This document shows, one piece after another, positions 8,295 to 16,446 of a stretch of 64,000 nt of DNA (the stretch's first letter is position 1; each line of letters starts with the position of its first letter). Where the stretch lies: positions 482,919 to 546,918 of the forward strand of contig JABSRD010000001.1 in NCBI GenBank assembly GCA_013215285.1, written 5' to 3'. This DNA comes from Candidatus Nitrosopumilus sp. GTDB taxonomy: Archaea > Thermoproteota > Nitrososphaeria > Nitrososphaerales > Nitrosopumilaceae. The notes beneath the pieces are model-generated. The model saw nothing but the letters and a program-made list of their open reading frames with translations, had not been told where the DNA came from and ran no database searches. A program made the position numbers and the translations under genes.

Positions 8295-8387
8295 ATGAAA
8301 AAACGAGATTGTTGTGTTTGTAATTGCTTGATACATCCATATCATAGTAATTGTGGAATGTGTGGATGTAAATTATATGAGAATTAA
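8295..8387 (+). CDS. 30-residue cysteine-rich microprotein
   Basis: Reads from ATG 8295-8297 to TAA 8385-8387. It has seven cysteines in 30 residues, arranged as DCCVCNC, then NCGMCGC after a short His-containing stretch (LIHPYHS). Two clusters of closely spaced cysteines suggest a zinc or copper site. It follows the Usp gene by 18 bases on the same strand, so it may share its transcript. Function unknown. Confidence 0.5.
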   Translation: MKKRDCCVCNCLIHPYHSNCGMCGCKLYEN

Positions 8388-8495
8388 AGATATATTTTAG
8401 ACCCAGAATTATCCAAATTTCAGATTTGAATATCAAAAATGAAAATTATCTTCTGTATTTAATATATAAAATAAAAAAAATAATACTGAAAGCAA

Positions 8496-8864
8496 ATGTC
8501 AGTTACAAAAGAAAGAGTTGGAATTAGTTCCGCAGCAGGTTTATCACTTGTAGCTGGAATTATCATTGTAATTGGAAGTCTAGTTTCATCCTTTTGGCAC
8601 ATGGCATTCTTTCCACAAATGGGTTGGATGATGGGACAACAGTTTGCTAGTGGGATTGTTTTTGGTTCAATAGTTAGCATTGTATTTGGGGCAATTGTGA
8701 TAGGGGGAGCAATTCTAATGTTTAAGAAACCACTTCAAACTCGTCAGTGGGGGGTAATAGTGTTGATTGCATCAGCATTGAGTTTTATTGGAATGGGTGG
8801 TTTTATGATTGGCGGAATACTGGGAATAATTGGAGGCGTTATTGCGTGTACAAAAAAATTCTAG
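8496..8864 (+). CDS. Small polytopic membrane protein
   Basis: 122 residues with about four hydrophobic helices (roughly 15-35, 48-70, 72-88, 96-118), Gly/Ile-rich, including HMAFFPQMGWMMGQQF between helices 1 and 2. Its end overlaps the GTG start of the next Usp gene by 19 bases, so the two are probably translated together and the membrane protein may anchor or partner the stress protein. No named family recognised. Confidence 0.65.
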   Translation: MSVTKERVGISSAAGLSLVAGIIIVIGSLVSSFWHMAFFPQMGWMMGQQFASGIVFGSIVSIVFGAIVIGGAILMFKKPLQTRQWGVIVLIASALSFIGMGGFMIGGILGIIGGVIACTKKF

Positions 8865-9307
8865 TTCCTCATGCAGGTACTCCTGCAGGTGATAAGGCAC
8901 TCAAACATGCAGTACACATAGCAAAATCTAATTCATCTGAAATTTTGATTTTACATGTTGTTGAGGCATTACAAAGACCCCCAACATTTGCTTTATCTGG
9001 AACAGAAAGTAAATCACTAGTTAAAGAATTTAGAAAAGCTGCAAAACAATCTGTAATCAATAGGAAAAAAGAAATGGAGAGAAAAGTTGAACATTACAAA
9101 TCTCAAAATATCAATATTCGTTACAGAGTTGTAATTGGATATGCAGACGAAGTGATTACAAAATATATTAAAAATAACAAATTTGATCTCATCATAATGG
9201 CAAAAAGAAGAAAACTATCTGGAATAATGAAACTTTTGTCACTCGGTAGCGTTTCAAGAAAAATTGTTGAAATTGGAAAATGTCCAGTTCTATTAATTGA
9301 TGCATGA
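8846..9307 (+). CDS. Universal stress protein (UspA family), atypical nucleotide loop
   Basis: 153 residues from GTG 8846: KKILVPHAGTPAGDKALKHA opens the Usp fold and LGSVSRKIVEIGKCPVLLI closes it. The usual G-x2-G before the final GS is replaced by MAKRRKLSG, so ATP binding may be weak or absent. The frame continues upstream to 8747, but that part is out-of-frame reading of the membrane-protein gene; Usp homology starts at the GTG. Coupled to the gene at 8496. Confidence 0.8.
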   Translation: MYKKILVPHAGTPAGDKALKHAVHIAKSNSSEILILHVVEALQRPPTFALSGTESKSLVKEFRKAAKQSVINRKKEMERKVEHYKSQNINIRYRVVIGYADEVITKYIKNNKFDLIIMAKRRKLSGIMKLLSLGSVSRKIVEIGKCPVLLIDA

Positions 9308-9367
9308 TTATCATCTTTGAAATTAAATTACAAAGTATAACCCAACTTTATTTGATGTAAATTTATC

Positions 9368-9484
9368 ATGAAAAACAACAAAATCTGGAGAGTAGAGAAT
9401 ATGGAACCTGTTCATGACGATTCTGAAATTGAAGATCCAGAGATTGATGAATCTAAAATCGATGATCAAGAAGACGAACCTTAA
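9368..9484 (+). CDS. 38-residue acidic microprotein
   Basis: Reads from ATG 9368-9370 to TAA 9482-9484. A short basic start (MKNNKIWRVENME) is followed by a run of Asp/Glu with repeated (D/E)-(S/P)-(E/K)-I-(E/D)-D units. Fourteen of the last 25 residues are acidic. It lies 60 bases after the Usp gene. Such a tail is typical of disordered acidic peptides; function unknown, and it could be a chance frame. Confidence 0.35.
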   Translation: MKNNKIWRVENMEPVHDDSEIEDPEIDESKIDDQEDEP

Positions 9485-9624
9485 TTTAATAAAAAAATTA
9501 TTTTCATGCTCACCTGCGTCTCATTTCTATCCTCAATTTGGTAGATCCATTCACGTGGACTCACGCCTAATATTGTAAGGGCCTTGAACTAATTTGACAA
9601 GTCACCTCGAGGGCCTATGTGATT
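9485..9624. other. Intergenic stretch with an 11-bp copy of the tRNA-His 3' end
   Basis: No gene seen. The bases 9605-9615 (cctcgagggcc) are identical to 1921-1931, the 3' acceptor end of tRNA-His, in the same orientation. The area is less AT-rich than its surroundings. It could be the distal mark of an old tRNA-targeted insertion, or chance. Flanking bases do not continue the match. Confidence 0.3.
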
Positions 9625-9972
9625 TTAAAAAATACCAAATTTACTAGATTCCATTTCTTCTTTAATGGCAAGTTTGAATCGCGGAGATTTGTTTTCAATA
9701 TTTTTTGTTAACCATGTGAGAAATTTTTTTTCAACACTTTTTCCTTTTAATATTCTAAAATCCGGACCCATCATTTCAACCAATTTTTGAACAAGTGATC
9801 TATTAACACTCAATACAAAAAAATGCCAACCAAATGCAAATTCAGAATCTGTCATCGCAAAATCTTCTTTGCTATGAACCATTTCTTCAAGCATAGATAA
9901 TTGATGGATTAGTGCTTTGCTTGTTTTGTCATAATCTACTGTAGATACATTAATGTTAATTCTATCATCCAT
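9625..9972 (-). CDS. Conserved hypothetical protein
   Basis: 115 residues, predicted all-helical after an N-terminal strand (ININVSTVDYD). Helices include KALIHQLSMLEEMVHSKEDF, FFVLSVNRSLVQKLVEMM and a lysine-rich C-terminal pair. No signal peptide, membrane helix or catalytic motif. It precedes, in the downstream direction, the methyltransferase-like gene at 10004 on the same strand, 31 bases apart. I do not recognise the family. Confidence 0.55.
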   Translation of the reverse strand: MDDRININVSTVDYDKTSKALIHQLSMLEEMVHSKEDFAMTDSEFAFGWHFFVLSVNRSLVQKLVEMMGPDFRILKGKSVEKKFLTWLTKNIENKSPRFKLAIKEEMESSKFGIF

Positions 9973-10003
9973 GTTTTTTTCATGTTAAAACAAAATAAAA
10001 GGC

Positions 10004-10774
10004 TTACACAGATTCTTCTTTTAGAAGATGTTCAAAATCAATATCAAAATTCATTTTCATTATGTTGATGTATGTTTGAATGGATTCTGGAATTCCTTCA
10101 CCACATGCCACTCCTAATTTCTTTGCATTAATCCAAATTACTAAGGTTTGTATGATTGTCAAAAACCGATCATTTTTAATTTCTGGAGATCCAATGGATT
10201 TTGTATATCTTTCTGCAAATTCCCATGCTGTTACAAAATCTATGCATTTCACTCCAAAAATTGCTAATACCTGTTCTTTCATATTTGAAGCTTTTTTGAA
10301 AGGTACTGTGTTAATGATATATGGAAATTTCACTTTATCTGGAAGACAATTTGGCAATGGTCCCCATATTGTAATTATTTTTGTCTCAGGTTTTAAATTT
10401 TCAAATTTTTTTAACATTTGATTAATTACACTATCATCTGTAAACCAGAATAAAATCACTGAAGCCTCTGAAATGTCTGATTCTTCTATATTTTCATGAA
10501 TTAACTGACCTTGAATATTTTTTTGTTCAAGAGTTGTTTTTGCATGTTGAATTTTTTTTAGATTGTTATCTATTCCTACAGCTTTTTTTACATTAAATTC
10601 ATTTATTGCTATTTCAATTCCTTTTGCATCACCACAACCTAAATGATAAAAAATATCATTTTTTCCTAAATCCACAAATTTGAAAATATCTCTAAAAGAT
10701 TTTTCTGGAAGTTGAACATCCTCTCCACTAAGTAACTTTTCTGGAAGTGTTTCTAAATATTCTTCAAATTTCAA
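10004..10774 (-). CDS. SAM-dependent methyltransferase-like protein
   Basis: 256 residues. Residues 35-70 (FYHLGCGDAKGIEIAINEF, then AVGIDNNLKKIQHAK) give a Rossmann-type motif I with GCGD and an acidic residue ending strand 2, typical of class I methyltransferases. ILFWFTDDSVINQML takes the place of motif IV. The C-terminal 90 residues are helical and may bind the substrate. Substrate unknown. On the minus strand just downstream of the UPF0147 gene (25 bases), so probably one transcript. Confidence 0.65.
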   Translation of the reverse strand: MKFEEYLETLPEKLLSGEDVQLPEKSFRDIFKFVDLGKNDIFYHLGCGDAKGIEIAINEFNVKKAVGIDNNLKKIQHAKTTLEQKNIQGQLIHENIEESDISEASVILFWFTDDSVINQMLKKFENLKPETKIITIWGPLPNCLPDKVKFPYIINTVPFKKASNMKEQVLAIFGVKCIDFVTAWEFAERYTKSIGSPEIKNDRFLTIIQTLVIWINAKKLGVACGEGIPESIQTYINIMKMNFDIDFEHLLKEESV

Positions 10775-10799
10775 TAGCGTTATTTTTACAAGAGGGGAT

Positions 10800-11069
10800 T
10801 TATTCTCTTATACTTTCCAATTTTGAAACTGCTTGCCACAACTGTGTTCTTACATATGATGGCATATTAGGATCTTGTGTTACATCATCTAAAAGACTAA
10901 TTGTATTTGCTGCTCTCACTGAAAGTGAATCTCCTTCTTTACTCAAATCTACAACTAACTCTAAAACCGATTTTTTAATTGTCTTTGGAGTTGAATGACT
11001 AGAAGCAATCAGATTTAATGTTTGGATTGCTTCTTTCATTGATTCCTTATTTTGAATTGCATCAACCAT
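10800..11069 (-). CDS. UPF0147 family protein
   Basis: 89 residues, all-helical, with the hallmark segments of this archaeal family: LVVDLSKEGDSLSVRAANTI, SLLDDVTQDPNMPSYVRTQL and WQAVSKLE. It is nearly universal in archaea and of unknown function; the repeated helix pairs resemble a HEAT-like layout. It lies between a Rieske-protein gene and the methyltransferase-like gene, all on the minus strand. Confidence 0.85.
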   Translation of the reverse strand: MVDAIQNKESMKEAIQTLNLIASSHSTPKTIKKSVLELVVDLSKEGDSLSVRAANTISLLDDVTQDPNMPSYVRTQLWQAVSKLESIRE

Positions 11070-11105
11070 TTCTTACACTTTTTATTAAAAATTCGAGGTA
11101 TATAG

Positions 11106-11414
11106 TTACATCTCTACAAACACATTATCTGATTCCACTATGACGTTATACGATGCCAAATCTCTAATTTTTGCTGGAAATTTAACTAATTTCCCAGTCT
11201 CACAATCAAATTGTGCTCCGTGCCAACCACAAGTGACTGTACACCCATCTAATTTTCCTTCAGACAAACTAGAACCTGAATGTGTACATGAATCATCTGT
11301 TGCACAATATTTACCATCAATGTTTGCAACTAAAATATCCCTTCCATCAATTGATACTTTGATCATTTTTCCTGGAGGTATGTCTGATGTTTTACCTGCT
11401 ATAATTTTCCCCAT
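11106..11414 (-). CDS. Rieske [2Fe-2S] ferredoxin-like protein
   Basis: 102 residues with both Rieske boxes: DSCTHSGSS (Cys-x-His) at about 43-50 and CGWHGAQFDCETG (Cys-x2-His) at about 61-73, spaced as in soluble Rieske ferredoxins. There is no membrane helix, so it is a cytoplasmic electron carrier, perhaps for an oxygenase; no partner gene lies next to it. It diverges from the acetyltransferase gene at 11457, leaving 42 bases for both promoters. Confidence 0.9.
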   Translation of the reverse strand: MGKIIAGKTSDIPPGKMIKVSIDGRDILVANIDGKYCATDDSCTHSGSSLSEGKLDGCTVTCGWHGAQFDCETGKLVKFPAKIRDLASYNVIVESDNVFVEM

Positions 11415-11456
11415 TGCAGTTTTAACTAATCATTTCTAATATTTTTATGTATACTG

Positions 11457-12233
11457 ATGATCCGAGAAGCAACTGATAGAGACAAATCATCCATTCTAAA
11501 ATTTTGTAAAGATACTTTTTCTTGGGGAGATTATATAGAATATGTATGGGATTTTTGGCTATCTGAAGGTTCTTTGTTTGTATGTGAAAAACAATCACCT
11601 ATTGGAATTTGCCATGCATTTTATTCAAAAGATCAGATTTGGATTGAAGGAATCAGAATTGATCCTAATTTTCGTAAACAAAAAATTGCATCACAATTAG
11701 TACAACAGGCTGAATCTAATGGAAAAAAAATTAATGCATTATTTTCATATATGTTAGTCGACACTGAAAATTCAATCTCCCTTTCTATGGCAAATTCTTT
11801 AAATTATCAAATTTCTCAAACCTGGAATTTTTATTCTCTTGAGCCTAAAAAAAATTCCAATTTTCATATCCAGTTTGAAAAATCATTAAATCTTGATATC
11901 TATACTCACTATGTAAAATCCTGGAGATGGCTTCCAATTGATGATGATACACTATCAAAATTTTACACACAAAATAAAATTACCAAATCTAACATAGATG
12001 TTAATAATTCAATTGCAATTATGACTGATTCAGAACATTTTGATAAGACATTAATTGTTACATTATTTTCTGGTTCAGATAATTCCACATTACAAATTAT
12101 TTTATTTTTACAAAATTATGCTATTGAAAATGATTATGAGCGAATACAAATTTTAACTAAAGAACAATTACAAACTTTTGAATTATTGGAACATAAACTT
12201 TCATTCCATTTAATGAAAAAATTTCTAGTCTGA
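11457..12233 (+). CDS. GNAT family N-acetyltransferase
   Basis: 258 residues. The N-terminal half is a GNAT domain: IREATDRDKSSILKFCKDTF at the start, WIEGIRIDPNFRKQKIASQL as the acetyl-CoA loop (R-x2-x-I-A pattern), then QAESNGKKINALFSYMLV. The second half (from about 140) repeats the strand-helix character without a clear CoA loop and may be a degenerate partner domain. Substrate unknown. Its 3' end overlaps the convergent FAH gene by 9 bases. Confidence 0.75.
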   Translation: MIREATDRDKSSILKFCKDTFSWGDYIEYVWDFWLSEGSLFVCEKQSPIGICHAFYSKDQIWIEGIRIDPNFRKQKIASQLVQQAESNGKKINALFSYMLVDTENSISLSMANSLNYQISQTWNFYSLEPKKNSNFHIQFEKSLNLDIYTHYVKSWRWLPIDDDTLSKFYTQNKITKSNIDVNNSIAIMTDSEHFDKTLIVTLFSGSDNSTLQIILFLQNYAIENDYERIQILTKEQLQTFELLEHKLSFHLMKKFLV

Positions 12234-13094
12234 TTTTACAACTTTGATTGTATTATTTAAAATCCCCAAACCTTCGATTTCCATTTCTACTTTATCACCG
12301 TCTTTCAAAAATACTGCATTTGGTTTGTTCAACATTACTCCTGCTGGTGTTCCTGTGGAAATAATGTCTCCTTTCTCCAAAGTCATAACTTTGGAGATTT
12401 TTGAAATTATTTCTGGGATTTTTATAAACATGTTACTTGTTGAAGAATTTTGTCTTAATTCACCATTAATTTTGGTTGTTAATTTTAGATTTTGAGCATC
12501 TTGGATTTCATCAGCTGTTGTTATCCATGGTCCGCATGGTGCAAATGAATCAAAACTCTTTCCTCTAGTGAATTGTTTGTCTTTGAATTGAATATCTCTA
12601 GCTGAGACATCATTGAAAACCATATATCCAAAAATTACGCTTTTTGCATCTTCTACGCTGATATTTTTACAATTTTTTCCAATTATCATGGCTAATTCCA
12701 CTTCATAATCTAATTGTGTGACAAAATCTGGGCAGACGATATCTGATTTGGTACCATTCAATGTTGTTCGTGGTTTTAAAACGATGGATGGATCTTCTGG
12801 TGCTTGTAGTCCTTGTTCTTTGGCATGATCCACATAATTAAATGCCAAACAAATTATTTTATTTGGATTTGGAATTGGTGATAGCAATTTGAATTTAGAA
12901 ATGTTTTGTTCATATGATAAACCATCTATTTTATTTTTAATTTCATTGTACCATCCATCAAAAAGAAAATCTTTTACATTATTTGGAATTGGAATTCCAG
13001 TGAGATAAGTAATCTCATCTTTTGTTGCTACTTTGTCACCTTTTATGAAACCATATGTTTCATTATTATTGTATGATAGTCGTGCTATTTTCAT
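12225..13094 (-). CDS. Fumarylacetoacetate hydrolase (FAH) family protein
   Basis: 289 residues with an N-terminal cap and a FAH catalytic domain from about residue 75: IICLAFNYVDHAKEQG, DYEVELAMIIGKNCK with the metal-binding E-x-E, and FNDVSARDIQ, ending in GDIISTGTPAGV. The family includes acylpyruvate hydrolases, oxaloacetate decarboxylases and 2-hydroxyhepta-diene-dioate isomerases acting on 2-keto acids; the substrate cannot be fixed. It is the last gene of the minus-strand cluster that starts at rpo10, 6 bases after gltX. Confidence 0.88.
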   Translation of the reverse strand: MKIARLSYNNNETYGFIKGDKVATKDEITYLTGIPIPNNVKDFLFDGWYNEIKNKIDGLSYEQNISKFKLLSPIPNPNKIICLAFNYVDHAKEQGLQAPEDPSIVLKPRTTLNGTKSDIVCPDFVTQLDYEVELAMIIGKNCKNISVEDAKSVIFGYMVFNDVSARDIQFKDKQFTRGKSFDSFAPCGPWITTADEIQDAQNLKLTTKINGELRQNSSTSNMFIKIPEIISKISKVMTLEKGDIISTGTPAGVMLNKPNAVFLKDGDKVEMEIEGLGILNNTIKVVKSD

Positions 13095-13100
13095 TATTGA

Positions 13101-14819
13101 TCACTTGTGTGTAAAAATTGCTTGATTCTGTGAATCTTTTCGACAATATCCAAATCTAACAAATTGAATTTCTTCACCTTCTTTTAATTGTAGATAATGT
13201 GGTTCTGTATATACATCCAATTCTTCTAGACTATCTTCGTTAAATTTATCTCCGTTGAATAATACTTTTGGAATTAGCATTTTGATTTTATGTGCAGTTT
13301 TTTGTGAAACCCATTGAATTTTTGGAATATTTGCAATGTTTTGCTCTCCTACAAATTCACCTTCAAATTCTATACCATCTTTTTTAATGGAAATATTTCC
13401 TAATCCTAAAAGTCTAATCTGCATCCACTCTTTGATGTTTTTTGCATCATCTCCAGAAATATAGAACTCACCATTAACTTCAATTTTTCTTTTCCCCATA
13501 TCAATAACTGGATGATTAGGAATTTCTACTGATGATACTGGCAAATTTTTAACTGATAATTTCTTTGCATTACTCACCATGAATAGTCTTTTACTATCTG
13601 GATCAACAAATTTTCGATTAAATGCTTCAAGTGAGTCAAATGGTGCTAGAGTATTTGCTTTAGTTAATCCTAATGACATAATGAATTTTCTAATGGCTTC
13701 GGGTTTGATTCCTCTCCTTTTTAGTGCCTCTAGAGTTGGTAATCTTGGATCATCATACCATGAAACCTTCCCTTCTTCAATTAATGGTCTGATGATTCTC
13801 TTTGAAATTGGCATTCCTTTGAATTCCAATCTTGAGAAAAACCCTTGGTATGGCTTTCTCATGTTTAATGTATCCAAAATTGTATCCGTCAACTCTTTTC
13901 TTAATTCAAATTCTTTTGAACGAAAAGCATGTGTCACTCCATCAATACTATCCTCAATTGCAACTGCAAAATCATAACTAGGCCAAATTCTATATTTTTT
14001 ACCTAGTGTGTAATGTTTCTCATCAATAATTCTGAACAATACTGGATCTCTCATTACTGCATTGTCTGCTTTCATATCTCCACGAAATCTTACAACAGCA
14101 TCTCCAGGTTTGAATTTTTCCTGCATTTTTTTCCAATTTTTATTATTTTTATCAACATCTTTCATACTACATTTACATGCTTTACGTTCTCTTCTATTTT
14201 TGCTAATATCTTCTCTTTTACAAGTGCAAACGTAAGCTTTCCCAGAATTAATTAACTCTATACCTTTTTCATAAAATATTTCCATATCATCTGATGTGCT
14301 TTTTACTATGTCAAATTCAATTCCTAACCATTCTAATCCTACTTTGATTGCTGCATGATATTCCATTCTTTCTGCTTCGGGGTTTGTATCATCCATTCTT
14401 AAAATAAATTTTCCACCATACATTTTTGCATATTCTGAATTAATGATGGCAGCTTTTGCATGTCCTATGTGGGGATAACCATTTGGTTCAGGGGGAAATC
14501 TTGTAATCACTTTTCCTTGAATTGCATTTTTTAATTCTGGGAGGCCTTCTCGCCCTTGAATTTTTTCTTTAGGTGCTAAAATTTCAGGAAAATTTTCATC
14601 AATTTCTTTTTTCTGTTCTTCAGATGATAGTTGATTTACATCAGAAACAATTTCAGAAATATCTTTTGAAATTTCTTTTACTTTGGTTCTAAATTCTGGT
14701 TTTGTACCAAGAATTTTTCCTAAAACTATTTTGTCTCTTGTTTCGCCTCCATGCTCAAATGCATTTTGAAGAGCCATTTTTCTAATTTCCCTCTTTAATT
14801 CATCATCCATACTATCCAC
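13101..14819 (-). CDS. gltX: Glutamyl-tRNA synthetase, archaeal type
   Basis: 572 residues, typical of the archaeal/eukaryal GluRS branch. A helical N-terminal extension is followed by the class I HIGH signature in RFPPEPNGYPHIGHAKAA, a Cys-rich insertion (CTCKRE, then CKCSM) that may bind zinc, the KMSKS counterpart GMPISKRI, and an all-beta anticodon-binding C-terminal half. In archaea the enzyme also charges tRNA-Gln with Glu for amidation. Ten bases downstream of the prenyl synthase gene in the same operon. Confidence 0.95.
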   Translation of the reverse strand: MDSMDDELKREIRKMALQNAFEHGGETRDKIVLGKILGTKPEFRTKVKEISKDISEIVSDVNQLSSEEQKKEIDENFPEILAPKEKIQGREGLPELKNAIQGKVITRFPPEPNGYPHIGHAKAAIINSEYAKMYGGKFILRMDDTNPEAERMEYHAAIKVGLEWLGIEFDIVKSTSDDMEIFYEKGIELINSGKAYVCTCKREDISKNRRERKACKCSMKDVDKNNKNWKKMQEKFKPGDAVVRFRGDMKADNAVMRDPVLFRIIDEKHYTLGKKYRIWPSYDFAVAIEDSIDGVTHAFRSKEFELRKELTDTILDTLNMRKPYQGFFSRLEFKGMPISKRIIRPLIEEGKVSWYDDPRLPTLEALKRRGIKPEAIRKFIMSLGLTKANTLAPFDSLEAFNRKFVDPDSKRLFMVSNAKKLSVKNLPVSSVEIPNHPVIDMGKRKIEVNGEFYISGDDAKNIKEWMQIRLLGLGNISIKKDGIEFEGEFVGEQNIANIPKIQWVSQKTAHKIKMLIPKVLFNGDKFNEDSLEELDVYTEPHYLQLKEGEEIQFVRFGYCRKDSQNQAIFTHK

Positions 14820-14828
14820 CTGTAATAA

Positions 14829-15809
14829 TTACACACTTCTCTTAACTACAAAATCCAATAATGTGATTAATTCTGATTTAGCAGAACCTGAGTATTTTGA
14901 TAATGATTTTTCTGCTTTTTCTGAATATTTTTGTGCCTGTTTTCTTACACTTTCCTCAATTCCTAATGATCTTATTACCTCCACTGCTTTGTTGAGGTCT
15001 TTTTTTGTTACTTTTGAATTGCCAAATGCTTTTAAAATTATTTTTTTATCTTTACCTTTTACTAATTTAATTGCCATAAGAATTGGTAATGATTTTTTCC
15101 CTTCTCTTAAATCATTTCCAACTGGTTTTTTGGTAACTTTAGGATCTCCCATGACTCCTATTAGATCATCTGTAATTTGAAATGCAATTCCTAAATTTCT
15201 TCCAAATGATGAGAGATTTGAAACATCCTTTGATTTGTTTGATGCACAAATTGCACCCATTGCACAAGACACATCAAATAATGCTGCAGTTTTTTTACCA
15301 ATCATTGTAATATACTCTGCCTTTGATGGAATTTTTCTTTCTTCAGCCATTTTGATGTCTAGTAATTGACCTTCACAAATATCCACACAAGCTTTAGAAA
15401 GTCTTGATACAAGTTGTGTAGTTGCACTATCTGACAATTTTGAATTAGAAATTATTTGAAATGCTTTTGAAAATAACACATCACCTGCAAGAATTGCAAG
15501 TGGCATTCCATATTTTTTATGAACTGTTGGAACTCCATGACGCATTTCATCATTATCCATTATATCATCATGAACCAAACTAAAATTATGAACCATTTCC
15601 ACTGCACTTGCAGCATTCATGGCATTGGAACTTTTTCCACCTACAATTTGACAACTTCGAATTACCATGTATGGTCTTAGTCTTTTACCTCCATTAACAA
15701 TCAAATGCCCTGCTGCATCATAGAGTTTTTTTGGATTTCCTTTTAATTTTGAATTTAGATATTTGTTTACTATTTTTGCATTTTTTTCGATCTGTCTAGT
15801 TTTTTTCAT
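14829..15809 (-). CDS. Polyprenyl diphosphate synthase (geranylgeranyl diphosphate synthase type)
   Basis: 326 residues. The first aspartate-rich motif is LVHDDIMDNDEMRHG and the second is FQITDDLIGV, with the lysine region KGNPKKLYDAAGHLIVNGGK at the front. These bind the Mg-diphosphates of the allylic substrate and isopentenyl diphosphate. It makes the C20 precursor of archaeal ether lipids; chain length is inferred from the family. Start overlaps the end of idi by 14 bases, downstream in one isoprenoid operon. Confidence 0.92.
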   Translation of the reverse strand: MKKTRQIEKNAKIVNKYLNSKLKGNPKKLYDAAGHLIVNGGKRLRPYMVIRSCQIVGGKSSNAMNAASAVEMVHNFSLVHDDIMDNDEMRHGVPTVHKKYGMPLAILAGDVLFSKAFQIISNSKLSDSATTQLVSRLSKACVDICEGQLLDIKMAEERKIPSKAEYITMIGKKTAALFDVSCAMGAICASNKSKDVSNLSSFGRNLGIAFQITDDLIGVMGDPKVTKKPVGNDLREGKKSLPILMAIKLVKGKDKKIILKAFGNSKVTKKDLNKAVEVIRSLGIEESVRKQAQKYSEKAEKSLSKYSGSAKSELITLLDFVVKRSV

Positions 15810-16446
15810 TTACTAACCTCCATTTTTCTTCTGGTAGATGAACTTTGATTGCATCTAACAATCCTTCGTGAACTTTACCATTAATCCATGTTGATAAGAC
15901 ATTTGCATGCTTATCAAGCATAGATTTATCTGATTTTTCTAATAATTCTAATGCAATTAACATCCATGGACAATAAATTTTGGGATTTATCTTTATTTCA
16001 GAAATCAATTCATCTGCAGAAATCCATTTGATTTCATCTATTTCACCATCAATCTCTTTTAGTTCTGTAGTTTCATCAATTATCCCAATCAATGTTCCAC
16101 AAATTTCATTTTCGGAACCTATGTCTTTGTAAGGAACATGATATTCAAATTTATGCAAATAATCTAATTTTCCTTCAATCCCTAATTCTTCAGGCATTCT
16201 TCTTTCTGCTGATGAAATAAAAGTTTCTGATTCTTTTGGATGACTGGCAAATGTTCCATCCCAATCTCCAGGCCATAACATTTTTCCTTTTGCTCTTCTT
16301 GTAAGTACTAGTCTTCCATTTTTATCAAATAATAAAGCAGTGAATGCTCTATGTAATTTCCCATTTGGTAAATGGCATTTTACTTTTTCTTCAGTACCTA
16401 TTGCATTATCATTCTCATCAACTAAAATTACTAATTCTTCAGGCAT
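15796..16446 (-). CDS. idi: Type 1 (Nudix) isopentenyl-diphosphate isomerase homologue lacking the catalytic Cys
   Basis: 216 residues. The Nudix core aligns well with E. coli IDI: LVLTRRAKGKMLWPGDWDG, then ASHPKESET, AERRMPEELGI and ENEICG. E. coli has its catalytic cysteine (C67) in WTNSVCGHP; here the same place reads WDGTFASHP, so alanine replaces it, while the glutamate of the ENE motif is kept. Most archaea use the flavin-dependent type 2 enzyme. Position between isopentenyl phosphate kinase (8-base overlap) and the prenyl synthase supports an isoprenoid role, though catalysis must differ or the activity may have changed. Confidence 0.8.
   Translation of the reverse strand: MPEELVILVDENDNAIGTEEKVKCHLPNGKLHRAFTALLFDKNGRLVLTRRAKGKMLWPGDWDGTFASHPKESETFISSAERRMPEELGIEGKLDYLHKFEYHVPYKDIGSENEICGTLIGIIDETTELKEIDGEIDEIKWISADELISEIKINPKIYCPWMLIALELLEKSDKSMLDKHANVLSTWINGKVHEGLLDAIKVHLPEEKWRLVNEKN

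Noticed and set aside
8747-8845. Extended N-terminus of the Usp gene at 8846
   Set aside because: Those codons are out-of-frame reading of the preceding membrane-protein gene; Usp similarity begins at GTG 8846.
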